A stretch of 64,000 bases of DNA from JAJTFW01 sp903922455 (GTDB lineage: Bacteria; Bacteroidota; Bacteroidia; AKYH767-A; OLB10), in assembly GCA_943329665.2 (NCBI GenBank), contig CALQEU020000014.1:1-64000 (forward strand), read 5' to 3'. Below the pieces are notes generated by a model. It made no database searches. It saw only the letters and a program-made list of their open reading frames with translations, and was not told the DNA's origin. A program made the translations under genes and the position numbers. The stretch's first letter is position 1; each line of letters opens with the position of its first letter. Shown here piece after piece: positions 44,715 to 53,755 of the stretch.

Positions 44715-44866
44715 TTAAACACATTTACTGTTTGATAAATACATATCCAGTTTAACAAATATTAACAAAAAGAAAGTAAACTGTAAGATTTAATCGAATT
44801 TGACTGAATACACTTTTAAAACCATAGTAACATTGTTTCATAAATAATTCAAACCAACAAAAAAAT

Positions 44867-45751
44867 ATGAAAAAATTATTTCTTTATGCAATCGCTTCCG
44901 GATTCCTATTCACATCTTGTCAAAAGGAGGATTCCTCAGAGCCAACTCTCATCTCTGGATCAAAGGGTGCTCCTGCCGCTACGGTAAGTCCAATTCCATC
45001 AACATTCATTAAGAAAGTGATGATTGAAGAGTTTACAAGTACGTCAAATGGAATGTCACCTGAATCCGCTGACCTTATCTATTCCATGGTTAGAAGTAAC
45101 ACAAACAGAATCTATCATGCCTCCTTGCATAGTATGGATGTGATGGCTGGATCACAAACTAATCGAATGATGACTGTATTTACTCCGAGCGCAACTACAC
45201 TACCATGTGCCTCCATTGATAGAAATAGTTTCGGAGGAAATAGATACCAGTCTATTGCTCAATACAAAACTTCCGTAAATTCCTTGTTAGTAAAGCCAGC
45301 GATTTGTGGTCTTGCTATGCGATCAAGCCACAACAATAGCACAGCCTATGTTGATGTTTATGCAGGCTTCAAAAGTACGGCTACTGGAACTTACAAAGTG
45401 ACTTCGTACTTAATAGAAGACGTTGTTATTAACGGTTCCCCCAATTATTTTCAGGACAATTCATCAAATGGAAATCCTGCAAGTAATTTTTTCAATATGG
45501 GAAATCCAATAATTGGCTTTCCACATAAAAATGTTGTACGAAAAGTATTGAGCGCTGACATGGGAGATTCTGTAAATCCAGGAACACTTGCCAACGGAAG
45601 CACAGCACTATTAAGTTATCAGATTGATATGCCAAATAAACTAGGCACAAATAGTAACTGGAAAATTATCTCCTTCATTACTGATGCTACCACTAACGAA
45701 ATTCTAAATGTTCAAATGAGCAACTTAGGCACATTAAAAGACTGGAACTAA
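44867..45751 (+). CDS. Omp28-like lipoprotein, copy 2, without the CxxC
   Basis: 294 residues. Lipobox FTSC (Cys18). A paralogue of the gene 200 bp upstream with the same order of motifs: VMIEEFTSTSNGMSPESADLI at the domain start, TLPCASIDRNSFGG, AICGLAMRSSHNN, SYLIEDVV, IGFPHKNVVRKVLSADMGD and a closing LGTLKDWN (copy 1 ends VGNTQSWD). The Pro that follows CxxC in true Omp28 proteins is kept (MSP) while the cysteines are replaced by Ser/Asn and Ser. Each copy has its own terminator, so they are independently expressed tandem duplicates that have diverged widely. Confidence 0.8.
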   Translation: MKKLFLYAIASGFLFTSCQKEDSSEPTLISGSKGAPAATVSPIPSTFIKKVMIEEFTSTSNGMSPESADLIYSMVRSNTNRIYHASLHSMDVMAGSQTNRMMTVFTPSATTLPCASIDRNSFGGNRYQSIAQYKTSVNSLLVKPAICGLAMRSSHNNSTAYVDVYAGFKSTATGTYKVTSYLIEDVVINGSPNYFQDNSSNGNPASNFFNMGNPIIGFPHKNVVRKVLSADMGDSVNPGTLANGSTALLSYQIDMPNKLGTNSNWKIISFITDATTNEILNVQMSNLGTLKDWN

Positions 45752-45776
45752 TCTATAATACCAAATAATAATTTGC

Positions 45777-45806
45777 AGAAGGGGTGTCTAAGGCGACACC
45801 CTTTTT
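45777..45806. terminator. Terminator between Omp28-like copy 2 and the convergent NUDIX gene
   Basis: 10-bp stem with one G-T pair, AAGGGGTGTC / GACACCCTTT (45779-45788 and 45795-45804), followed by T. Confidence 0.8.
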
Positions 45807-45814
45807 GCGTTTCA

Positions 45815-46462
45815 TTAAATTTCAGAATTAATGAGCGAACTAATTTCCGCAATCATCATAGCCGTTGCTCCCCAAATGGTAACATCGTCAATTCGATATG
45901 TTGGCGCTTCTACGGATGCTCCATTAGAGCTCTTAAATATTTCAACAGAAATATTTCCGTGATCAAGAAATGATAATACAGGAAGCAATAAAACTCTTTT
46001 CACTTCAGTTTCATTCAAAATAAAATCAGGAATCTCATTCATATACCCTAAAAACGGATGCACTAAGAAATTACTTGGTGGAATATAGAGTGAAGTTAAT
46101 CCTCCTAATAATAATACTTGGTCTGCTTGTATTCCTAACTCTTCATTCGCTTCACGCAATGCGGTGGCCAATAAATCTTCATCTCCTTCACGCTTTCCAC
46201 CGGGAAAACTTATTTGACCTGAATGAGAAACGGGACCTTCACTTCGCTCTATAAGAACAATTCGAGGAACAAAATTTATCGGATCTGGAACAATCAAAGC
46301 TAAAACGGCAGCGGTACGATAACCTTCACTAAATAATTCAGCATTACTTAATGGTTTCCGATGCAATGGCGTCATTTTTTCATGAGCACTTCGCCCTGGC
46401 AACCCTTTCTCCATACGGAGCGACAGGTTAGAAATCCATTGGTCATATCGCTCCTTATTCAT
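45815..46462 (-). CDS. CoA pyrophosphatase (NUDIX, NudL type)
   Basis: 215 residues. NUDIX domain with SHSGQISFPGGKREGDEDLL and ATALREANEELGI, the exact form of the Nudix box found in CoA pyrophosphatases, plus the upstream UPF0035-like signature SGQISFPGG and the downstream PPSNFLVHPFLGYM. The C-terminal IWGATAMMIAEISSLI is also typical. Cleaves CoA or its derivatives to 4'-phosphopantetheine and 3',5'-ADP. Begins 2 bp after the ABC exporter gene stop on the same strand, so both are on one transcript. Confidence 0.9.
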   Translation of the reverse strand: MNKERYDQWISNLSLRMEKGLPGRSAHEKMTPLHRKPLSNAELFSEGYRTAAVLALIVPDPINFVPRIVLIERSEGPVSHSGQISFPGGKREGDEDLLATALREANEELGIQADQVLLLGGLTSLYIPPSNFLVHPFLGYMNEIPDFILNETEVKRVLLLPVLSFLDHGNISVEIFKSSNGASVEAPTYRIDDVTIWGATAMMIAEISSLINSEI

Positions 46463-46464
46463 CC

Positions 46465-48231
46465 CTATACCGTTTGTACCGATCGCTCAATTTTTCTTTC
46501 TCCGATTTGTTGTCTCCACATCGCATAATACAATCCCTTCTGCTCTAACAAATCTTCGTGTCGACCTAATTCAACTACCTCCCCTTTCTCCAGCACATAA
46601 ATCACATCAGCATGCATAACAGTTGACAATCGATGAGCAATTAAAATAGTAATGTGTTTTCGATTAGTAGAAATGGAGCGTATAGTTTCATTTATTTCTT
46701 CCTCTGTTAACGAATCCAAAGCTGAGGTAGCTTCATCAAAAACTAACAACGAAGGATTTCTAAGCAACGCTCTTGCTATTGACAATCGTTGCTTCTCACC
46801 GCCCGACACTTTTACTCCACCCTCACCAATAACAGAATCCAATCCTCTATCTGCGCGATTTAACAAAGATTGAAGTGCCGCTTTATTCAAAACATCTAAA
46901 CAAGCTTCATCATCAGCACCAGGTGCTACAAACTGCAAATTTTCACGAATGGTACCCGAAAATAATTGTGTGTCTTGTGTAACTAATCCAATTTGTGAAC
47001 GCAATTCATCTAATGTAATTTTTTCAGAGGGAATTTGATTATAAAATACATTTCCGTCCTGTGGTTTATACAAACCAACAAGTAATTTCACTAACGTTGT
47101 TTTACCAGATCCACTTGGACCCACAAAAGCGATCGTCTCCCCAGCTTTCACTTTAAAATTAATATTCGTGACTGCATTCAATCGAGCGGTTTGATGCTTA
47201 AAGGAAACTTGTTCCAGATGTATAGAGTGAATAGAACCCAATGTGGAAGGATGAGCAGGCTTTGCTTCAGGTTTAATGGCTAGAATCTCTTCAAAATTCT
47301 GAAGAGACACTTCTGCTTCTCTATAAATATTAATGATGTTTCCAATTTCTTGAAGTGGACCGAAAATGAAAAACGAATAAATAAACATCGTGAAAAATTC
47401 TCCGATGGAAATTTGCCGAGTAAAAATCAAATACAACATCACAAACATAATGGCAGTTCGTAAAAGATTCACCAATGTTCCCTGAATAAAACTTAAACTT
47501 CGAATGTATTTTACTTTCTTTAATTCGAGTTGAAGAATTTTATCCGTGTTCGCATTGAGGCGAGTAATTTCTTGATTTGCTAATCCCAAACTCTTTACTA
47601 ATTCAATATTTCGCAGTGACTCAGTTGTTGATCCCGCCAAGGCAGTGGTTTCTGCCACAATTACCTTTTGAATTACTTTTACCTTCTTACTCAACTTTGA
47701 ACTTACAAATCCCAAAATAGGGATCACTCCAAAATAAATGGGAGCAATCAACCAATGAACCGTAAAAGCATATACTGAAACGAAAATAATAGCTACCAAG
47801 GAAGTAAATAAAACATTGATGAATGCACTAATCAATTTTTCTACATCTGTCCTCACTTTTTGCAATTTACCCAATGTTTCACCACTCCGTTGATCTTCGA
47901 ACACATCATAGGGCAATTCAAGGCTATGCTGGATTCCATCGGCATAAATTTTTGCACCAATCCGTTGGGTAATTACATTCACATAATAATCCTGAATATT
48001 CTTTGCAATTCGACTTATAAAAGCAACACCGACGGCCGCAAGCAGCAACCAGCTCACCCCATGAATAAACTGCTCACTGGTCAGTTTTTCAAATTGTGTC
48101 ACATAATCGTCGATAACATGCTTGAAGATGTAGGGATCGAGCAAGGAAAACACCTGATTTATAGCTGCTAAAACCAGCGCTAAAATGATTAATTTCCAAT
48201 AACCTTTTAAATAACCGAGAAGTAATTTCAT
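46465..48231 (-). CDS. ABC exporter, fused membrane and ATPase domains (half-transporter)
   Basis: 588 residues. Six-helix type I exporter membrane domain (residues 1-315) followed by the nucleotide-binding domain: Walker A GPSGSGKTTLVK near 368, signature VSGGEKQRLSIARALL near 467, Walker B LLVFDEATSALDS, and switch His in LIAHRLSTV. Resembles MdlB/MsbA-type multidrug or lipid exporters that work as homodimers. Substrate unknown. Its ATG lies 11 nt after the G of a TACTTTTG element (48242-48249). Cotranscribed with CoA pyrophosphatase. Confidence 0.92.
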   Translation of the reverse strand: MKLLLGYLKGYWKLIILALVLAAINQVFSLLDPYIFKHVIDDYVTQFEKLTSEQFIHGVSWLLLAAVGVAFISRIAKNIQDYYVNVITQRIGAKIYADGIQHSLELPYDVFEDQRSGETLGKLQKVRTDVEKLISAFINVLFTSLVAIIFVSVYAFTVHWLIAPIYFGVIPILGFVSSKLSKKVKVIQKVIVAETTALAGSTTESLRNIELVKSLGLANQEITRLNANTDKILQLELKKVKYIRSLSFIQGTLVNLLRTAIMFVMLYLIFTRQISIGEFFTMFIYSFFIFGPLQEIGNIINIYREAEVSLQNFEEILAIKPEAKPAHPSTLGSIHSIHLEQVSFKHQTARLNAVTNINFKVKAGETIAFVGPSGSGKTTLVKLLVGLYKPQDGNVFYNQIPSEKITLDELRSQIGLVTQDTQLFSGTIRENLQFVAPGADDEACLDVLNKAALQSLLNRADRGLDSVIGEGGVKVSGGEKQRLSIARALLRNPSLLVFDEATSALDSLTEEEINETIRSISTNRKHITILIAHRLSTVMHADVIYVLEKGEVVELGRHEDLLEQKGLYYAMWRQQIGERKIERSVQTV

Positions 48232-48241
48232 AATTTCGATT

Positions 48242-48249
48242 CAAAAGTA
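48242..48249 (-). promoter_or_regulatory. TAnnTTTG element before the ABC exporter
   Basis: Minus-strand TACTTTTG, exact match, 10 nt between its last G and the ATG at 48231. Confidence 0.6.
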
Positions 48250-48346
48250 CAAATTAACAAAGGACTGTTAATAGTTCCTTTTCTATTGTTCTGAGCAATA
48301 ATAATAAACTTTAGTTTTGAAGAGTTACCAAACCTTCTAGAATCAA

Positions 48347-48850
48347 TTGAAAAAACATTTTATAACAATCATAATTATCGCCTGCCCATTCTTCTTGCAG
48401 GCCCAACATGTAATTGTCACCAAAGCTGGCGAACGTCTGAATGGAGAGCTTCAAAAAATTGAAGATAATACTGTTACTTTTTTCCATAAAGGGAGTTTAG
48501 TCACTTTTCAACTCGGTCAAATTAAATCCATCGATTTTGAAGGAGCAGTCGGCGGCGGTAGCAGTATATCTCAATCTGGAGAAAAAGGGATTTTCTTTCT
48601 AATGCCTGGAAGAAAAATCACGAAGCAGCCTAAAGTAGACAATCTCACGATGGAAAAAGGCATAGTGGTTGTTGCAATAACCATAAACAAATACGGCGAT
48701 GTAGTGAAAGCTGATCCCGGAGTGGAAGGCACAACCACCACCAGTCAATATTTACTAACTAAAGCGAAACAAGCAGCCGAAAGCGCTAAGTTTGATGGTG
48801 GCACAACGATGCCATTAGAGCAAAAAGGCACCATTACGATTACCTTCTAA
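48347..48850 (+). CDS. Exported protein with a TonB-C-like domain
   Basis: 167 residues from TTG 48347, which gives a normal signal peptide (MKKHFITIIIIACPFFLQAQ); no ATG is available. Residues about 20-75 form a small beta domain (VIVTKAGERLNGELQKIEDN, VTFFHKGSLVTFQLGQIKSI). The last 75 residues fit the C-terminal domain of TonB: KGIVVVAITINKYGDVVKAD, then TTSQYLLTKAKQAAESAKFD and a final strand KGTITITF. True TonB proteins have an N-terminal membrane anchor and a Pro-rich spacer, both missing. It is likely periplasmic; it could modulate TonB-receptor interaction or be a relic. The TTG makes the start less certain. Confidence 0.72.
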   Translation: MKKHFITIIIIACPFFLQAQHVIVTKAGERLNGELQKIEDNTVTFFHKGSLVTFQLGQIKSIDFEGAVGGGSSISQSGEKGIFFLMPGRKITKQPKVDNLTMEKGIVVVAITINKYGDVVKADPGVEGTTTTSQYLLTKAKQAAESAKFDGGTTMPLEQKGTITITF

Positions 48851-48867
48851 AGATCGTCCAATCCTTC

Positions 48868-48972
48868 ATACTACTTCGGTTGCGAACTTCGTAGTACAAA
48901 GTACTACTTCGCTCACAACCTACGAAGTACACAGTAAATTCGAGCTACCCCGTAAGGCAGCTTTTTTTTATG
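48868..48972. repeat. Overlapping palindromes and a possible terminator between convergent genes
   Basis: The segment 48869-48930 holds alternating copies of CTACTTCG and its complement, including the hairpin GTAGTAC-AAA-GTACTAC at 48891-48907 and flanking GTAC...TTCG / CGAA...GTAC arms that could pair in several alternative ways. A weaker hairpin (AGCT...AGCT, 48943-48962) followed by eight T at 48962-48969 may be the terminator of the TonB-C-like gene. Confidence 0.55.
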
Positions 48973-50574
48973 CTACTCCCAAAATAATTCATAGATAAAA
49001 TAGCCAACTTGAACGGTAGTTCTTTTGGCTTCCTTGGGCGGACAAATTATAAAACTATTCGATTTTTTATCTCTTACTATAACTTCTTGTTTCAAAACAT
49101 GTACATCATTTTTCTTATGGAAAATAGTGAGTGTTGGTATTGATACATCTATCGTGTCTAATTTAAATGATCTTTCTTTAAGATGAATTTCCTTTGTATT
49201 GTAAAATTTCATGTCGGGATACTCTAATAATTGCAATGCACGATTCGCCAACGGAACACCATAACCAATAAAATTATTTCCATATGGATATAAATGAGAT
49301 GAACGTACAATTAATTGCTTCAATTCATTTGCAGATAAAGATGGATTAGCTTCCAACAAACAAGCAGCAAAGCCACAAACAGCGGGCGCTGACAAAGAAG
49401 TTCCTTGATACGAATAGGAACAAACATCAGGCTTTAAATAAGAATTAAACTCGGGACCAATTCCACTATACCCTATCTTTTGAAATCGTCCTAAAACAGA
49501 TCCTACGGTGAGTGCTGCTTCTGCATCGGCGGGAGTCGAAATTACTCTCCATTTTCGTTTATCGCCATCATTTCCTGCTGCAACTACCACGAGCATGTTC
49601 TTTTCTGTACAAGCAATTTGTACTGCTTTTGCAATCATCGATTCGCCATTCATCTCCATAGGAGAGTAATTACTTCCTTTGATTTTTCGTCCTCTTCCAT
49701 AACCCAACGAAGTATTAATTACGCGAACTCCGTTTTGATGCATCCATTCTAACGCAGCGATATAATAATCTTCCTCTTCCCTAAATTCCTTTACGCCATC
49801 TTCGGTTCGCGTTAAATAATAGGCAGCATTGGGTGCTAATCCAATTTGATAATTACCACCCGAATCGATACCTGTAATCATTTTTAATACTTCGGTACCG
49901 TGAGAATGATAAATTAATTTTAACTCTTTTCGCAATTGACGCAACCAATTTTTCCTCGCTTTGTAATCTGCTTTTCTTCGGGTATAATAAGTTTCATGGT
50001 ACGCAATCGTATCCAGGTTATTTACAAAATCGTGTGTTCCTATAATTTGTTTACCAATCCACAAATGCGACAAATCAGGCATCCGATTCGAGTCGTTCAA
50101 ATACATGTAACCAGCATCCGTCACTCCTACTTTCACGCCCAATCCCGATAAGCCTTCCTTAATAAATGCCTCGCCGTTCATTTGCTCAATGGCCACATCT
50201 AGATGTGTGGAATTAATCATCGACAAAGATGAACTTTTCAAATTCAGAACAGGCTGTGCTGTACAATTATTCTCTAGACAAAATCTATTTATATCAAACT
50301 TAGAAGGAAGGTCGATGGAAATACTATGCAACCATTCACTTTCACATCGAATCTTTATTCCTTCCGCTTGAACTTTAATTTTTAAATTAGTTAAGGTAGA
50401 TGGGTTTGTAGAAATTAACCATACTGGATTTTGAGAATAAGAACTTTCACTTGAAATTAGGAAAAGAAACACACTTAAAAGCCGAACAATAAAAAATGAA
50501 AATTTACTACTTCTATTCCAATTCGTGTTCAACATACTTAGCAATAAAATTGGGATTCTCTTCCAATTATTCAT
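48973..50574 (-). CDS. S8 subtilisin-like serine protease, without T9SS domain
   Basis: 533 residues from ATG 50574. A longer reading from 50670 is possible but crosses the promoter; a TACTTTTG element ends 4 nt before ATG 50574, which decides the start. A signal segment (FFIVRLLSVFLFLISSESSYSQ) is preceded by an unusually long basic N-region. Catalytic residues: Asp in VGVTDAGYMYLND, His in YHSHGTEVLKM, oxyanion Asn region VVVAAGNDGD, Ser in YQGTSLSAPAVCG. Unlike the 35-kb subtilase the C-terminus (KRTTVQVGYFIYELFWE) is not a sorting domain, so it probably stays in the periplasm or leaves by another route. Confidence 0.88.
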   Translation of the reverse strand: MNNWKRIPILLLSMLNTNWNRSSKFSFFIVRLLSVFLFLISSESSYSQNPVWLISTNPSTLTNLKIKVQAEGIKIRCESEWLHSISIDLPSKFDINRFCLENNCTAQPVLNLKSSSLSMINSTHLDVAIEQMNGEAFIKEGLSGLGVKVGVTDAGYMYLNDSNRMPDLSHLWIGKQIIGTHDFVNNLDTIAYHETYYTRRKADYKARKNWLRQLRKELKLIYHSHGTEVLKMITGIDSGGNYQIGLAPNAAYYLTRTEDGVKEFREEEDYYIAALEWMHQNGVRVINTSLGYGRGRKIKGSNYSPMEMNGESMIAKAVQIACTEKNMLVVVAAGNDGDKRKWRVISTPADAEAALTVGSVLGRFQKIGYSGIGPEFNSYLKPDVCSYSYQGTSLSAPAVCGFAACLLEANPSLSANELKQLIVRSSHLYPYGNNFIGYGVPLANRALQLLEYPDMKFYNTKEIHLKERSFKLDTIDVSIPTLTIFHKKNDVHVLKQEVIVRDKKSNSFIICPPKEAKRTTVQVGYFIYELFWE

Positions 50575-50578
50575 TCTA

Positions 50579-50586
50579 CAAAAGTA
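50579..50586 (-). promoter_or_regulatory. TAnnTTTG element 4 nt before the subtilase ATG
   Basis: Minus-strand TACTTTTG followed by TAGA and ATG 50574, predicting a leaderless mRNA. Confidence 0.6.
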
Positions 50587-50728
50587 AAAGATTGTCGATA
50601 TGTCACCTAATTTATGATTTATGTTACTTATTGTCACTTTACCTAGCTTATTTACGACAATAAGTCGCATAAAATCATAGTTTTACCAATTGGGACAATG
50701 TTTGATAGAATAAATAAAAATTAGAAAT

Positions 50729-53356
50729 ATGAATTTTAACCAATTTACTATAAAATCACAGGAAATTGTGCAACAGGCGCAGTCGTTGGCAAGCAGTAAA
50801 GAGCAACAAGCCATAGAGCCTGGACATCTTTTGTTGTCGATGCTACAAAATGATGAACATGTTATTCCCTTTTTACTAAAAAAATTAAATGTCAATATCG
50901 GTATCATAAAAACCGAATTAGAAGAATTAGTGAATGGCTATCCGAAAGTAAGCGGTGGAGCTCCCTATCTTGGAAATGCAACCCAATCGATTTTTGAAAA
51001 AGCAATGAGTTTAATTAAAGATTTTAATGATGAATATGTTTCCATCGAACATATTTTATTAGCAGTCATCAGCAGTAAAGATCGAGTTGCAAAAATATTA
51101 AAGCAACATGGTGTGAATGAAGCGGACTTACGTATTGCTATCAAAGAATTAAGAAAGGGAGATCGAGTTACCTCAGCCACGGCAGAAGAGACTTACAATT
51201 CATTGCAGAAATACGCTCGAAATCTTAATCAACTTGCTCGTGAAGGAAAATTAGATCCTGTTATAGGTCGTGACGAAGAGATAAGAAGAGTGCTTCAGAT
51301 TCTCACGCGCAGAACCAAGAACAATCCCATTCTTATTGGAGAACCTGGCGTTGGCAAAACAGCTATTGCAGAAGGACTAGCTCATCGAATCATTAATGGT
51401 GATGTTCCTGAAAATTTAAAATCGAATGTGATTTACTCCTTAGACATGGGTGCATTAATTGCAGGCGCCAAATACAAAGGAGAATTTGAAGAGCGATTAA
51501 AATCCGTTGTGAAAGAAGTAATCAGTTCGAACGGAGAAATTGTTTTGTTCATTGATGAAATACATACCTTGATTGGAGCTGGTGGTGGTGAAGGTGCCAT
51601 GGATGCTGCCAACATTTTAAAACCTGCACTAGCAAGAGGAGAATTGAGAGCGATTGGTGCTACTACATTGAATGAATATCAGAAGTACATTGAAAAAGAT
51701 AAAGCCCTAGAACGTCGCTTTCAAAAAGTGATGATTGAAGAGCCCGATGTGAAGGATGCGATTTCTATTCTTCGTGGACTCAAAGAAAAATATGAAGCTC
51801 ATCATAAAGTGAGAATTAAAGATGAAGCAATTATTTCTGCAGTAGAACTAAGTGATCGTTATATCTCTGATCGTTTCCTTCCGGATAAAGCCATCGATTT
51901 GATGGACGAAGCTGCAGCAAAATTGCGTATGGAAATGAATAGTGTTCCTGAAGAGTTGGACGAAATTCAGCGCAAGATTATGCAATTCGAAATTGAACGT
52001 GCAGCTATTAAACGTGAAGGAGATAAAAAGAAACTTTCTGAATTAGGCGAAACGTTAGCCAACTTAAACGAAGAAAGAAATATTATTAAGGCAAGATGGG
52101 AGACCGAGAAAAATATCATCAACACTATCACGCAAACAAGAGAAGAAATTGAGCAACTAAAATTGGAAGCCGATCAAGCAGAAAGAACGGGGGACTATGG
52201 AAGAGTTGCAGAAATACGATATGGAAAAATTAAAAATGGCGAAGCTCTTCTACTAGAAAATCAAAGCAAGTTGTTGGAAGCACAACATAACAAAGCGATG
52301 ATTAAAGAGGAAGTGGATAGTGAAGATATTGCAGAGGTGGTGGCTCGCTGGACCGGTATTCCTGTTCAACGAATGCTTCAAAGTGAAAGAGAAAAACTAT
52401 TGAACTTAGAAGAAGAACTACACAAAAGAGTGGTTGGGCAAGGTGATGCCATTGAAGCACTCTCCGATGCCGTACGAAGAAGCAGAGCAGGCTTGCAAGA
52501 CATGAAACGTCCAATTGGTTCCTTCATCTTTCTAGGCACAACAGGTGTCGGAAAAACTGAATTAGCAAAAGCCTTAGCCGAGTTTCTCTTTAACGACGAA
52601 CATGCATTAACGAGAATAGACATGAGTGAATTCCAAGAGCGACACAGCGTTAGCCGACTCATTGGAGCGCCTCCAGGATATGTTGGGTATGATGAAGGCG
52701 GACAATTAACCGAAGCGGTACGTAGAAGACCTTATTCTGTTGTGTTATTAGATGAAATTGAAAAAGCACATCCCGATGTATTCAACATTTTGTTGCAAGT
52801 ATTAGATGATGGACGATTAACGGATAACAAAGGACGCATGGCAAATTTCAAAAACACCATCATCATCATGACATCCAATATTGGTGCCTCATTGATTCAA
52901 GAAAACACAGAACAAATCAACGACGACAACAAAGAAGAAATATTAGCAAAAACCAAAATTGAAGTATTTGATCTACTCAAGAAAACCATTCGACCTGAAT
53001 TCTTAAATCGTATTGACGAAATCATTATGTTCAATCCATTAACCCGGGATGAGATTAAAGAGATTGTAGAAATCCAATTCAACTCTTTGGTGAAGATGTT
53101 ATCTGCAAATAATATTAAAATAAAGATAAGTCAACCTGCTATTGATTGGTTAGCACAACTAGGCTATGATCCACAATTTGGCGCAAGACCTTTGAAGCGT
53201 GTGTTACAAAAACGAATCATGAATGAGTTAAGCAAGCAAATTTTATCGGGAGCAATTTCCAAAGAAGATGAAATAAAAATTGACTTGGATAAAAACAACA
53301 ACTTCCTTTTCAAAAACAACAAAGCGATAAAAGATGATTCGCAATTGGTATCCTAG
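50729..53356 (+). CDS. clpB: ATP-dependent disaggregase ClpB
   Basis: 875 residues, the standard ClpB size. N-terminal repeat domain (QFTIKSQEIVQQAQSLA, EPGHLLLSML), first AAA+ module with Walker A GEPGVGKTA near 206 and Walker B VLFIDEIHTLIGAGG, a middle coiled-coil domain (about 410-525) that distinguishes ClpB from ClpA/ClpC, second AAA+ module with GTTGVGKTELAKALAEFLF near 606, VVLLDEIEKAHPDVFN and sensor motifs GYDPQFGARPLKR. It refolds aggregated proteins with DnaK. No clear heat-shock operator (CIRCE-type) is visible upstream. Terminator follows. Confidence 0.97.
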   Translation: MNFNQFTIKSQEIVQQAQSLASSKEQQAIEPGHLLLSMLQNDEHVIPFLLKKLNVNIGIIKTELEELVNGYPKVSGGAPYLGNATQSIFEKAMSLIKDFNDEYVSIEHILLAVISSKDRVAKILKQHGVNEADLRIAIKELRKGDRVTSATAEETYNSLQKYARNLNQLAREGKLDPVIGRDEEIRRVLQILTRRTKNNPILIGEPGVGKTAIAEGLAHRIINGDVPENLKSNVIYSLDMGALIAGAKYKGEFEERLKSVVKEVISSNGEIVLFIDEIHTLIGAGGGEGAMDAANILKPALARGELRAIGATTLNEYQKYIEKDKALERRFQKVMIEEPDVKDAISILRGLKEKYEAHHKVRIKDEAIISAVELSDRYISDRFLPDKAIDLMDEAAAKLRMEMNSVPEELDEIQRKIMQFEIERAAIKREGDKKKLSELGETLANLNEERNIIKARWETEKNIINTITQTREEIEQLKLEADQAERTGDYGRVAEIRYGKIKNGEALLLENQSKLLEAQHNKAMIKEEVDSEDIAEVVARWTGIPVQRMLQSEREKLLNLEEELHKRVVGQGDAIEALSDAVRRSRAGLQDMKRPIGSFIFLGTTGVGKTELAKALAEFLFNDEHALTRIDMSEFQERHSVSRLIGAPPGYVGYDEGGQLTEAVRRRPYSVVLLDEIEKAHPDVFNILLQVLDDGRLTDNKGRMANFKNTIIIMTSNIGASLIQENTEQINDDNKEEILAKTKIEVFDLLKKTIRPEFLNRIDEIIMFNPLTRDEIKEIVEIQFNSLVKMLSANNIKIKISQPAIDWLAQLGYDPQFGARPLKRVLQKRIMNELSKQILSGAISKEDEIKIDLDKNNNFLFKNNKAIKDDSQLVS

Positions 53357-53380
53357 TATTTATTTAGGTTAGATTAGATA

Positions 53381-53412
53381 AAGCCCTTCGAAATTCGGAG
53401 GGCTTCTTTTTT
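53381..53412 (+). terminator. clpB terminator
   Basis: Stem AAGCCCTTCGA / TTCGGAGGGCTT-type pairing (53381-53405, one G-T pair) followed by seven T with one C at the start. Confidence 0.88.
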
Positions 53413-53486
53413 ATAAGTGAATTTCAAAATACCGGATTAGTACTTTAACACATCTAAATAAAGATTCATTTAATAACTAATTTGAA

Positions 53487-53668
53487 ATGACCCCAAAGGG
53501 GTCAAACCTTATTAGAAAAGAATTTGCATTTATTTATCATGACCCCAGCGGGGTCACACAACCATTCGGGAACAAACGCCGATGCTCAACGACGCTGTGC
53601 AACCCCGCTGGGGTTGGGATATGTTTTTTCTACGCTTCGCTAATAAGGTGAAACCCCGCTGGGGTTCT
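53487..53668. repeat. Palindrome-rich repeat unit, copy 1
   Basis: About 180 bp carrying four short GC-rich palindromes in otherwise AT-rich sequence: TGACCCCAAAGGGGTCA (53488-53504), TGACCCCAGCGGGGTCA (53540-53556), CAACCCCGCTGGGGTTG (53600-53616) and AACCCCGCTGGGGTT (53652-53666). The sequence between them is also shared with copy 2, including CAAACCTTATTAGAAAAGAA and CAAACGCCGATG. Confidence 0.85.
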
Positions 53669-53755
53669 TTTGTAAATTAAAATATTTTTATGCTATTGAT
53701 TAATTAAAGAAATTTTGAATCCGGCAATTTTAATTAATTCAACTTCGAAGTAAAC

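Noticed and set aside
44752..44775. TTTAAC/ATTAAC repeat before Omp28-like copy 2 as a Pho box
   Set aside because: The two hexamers are 10 bp apart, not 11, and occur in simple AT-rich sequence.
44867..45751. Omp28-like copies as disulfide oxidoreductases
   Set aside because: Both lack the CxxC, so a thioredoxin-type activity is not supported.
50575..50670. N-terminal extension of the 48.9-kb subtilase
   Set aside because: It would run through the TACTTTTG promoter element and place the signal peptide more than 60 residues into the protein.
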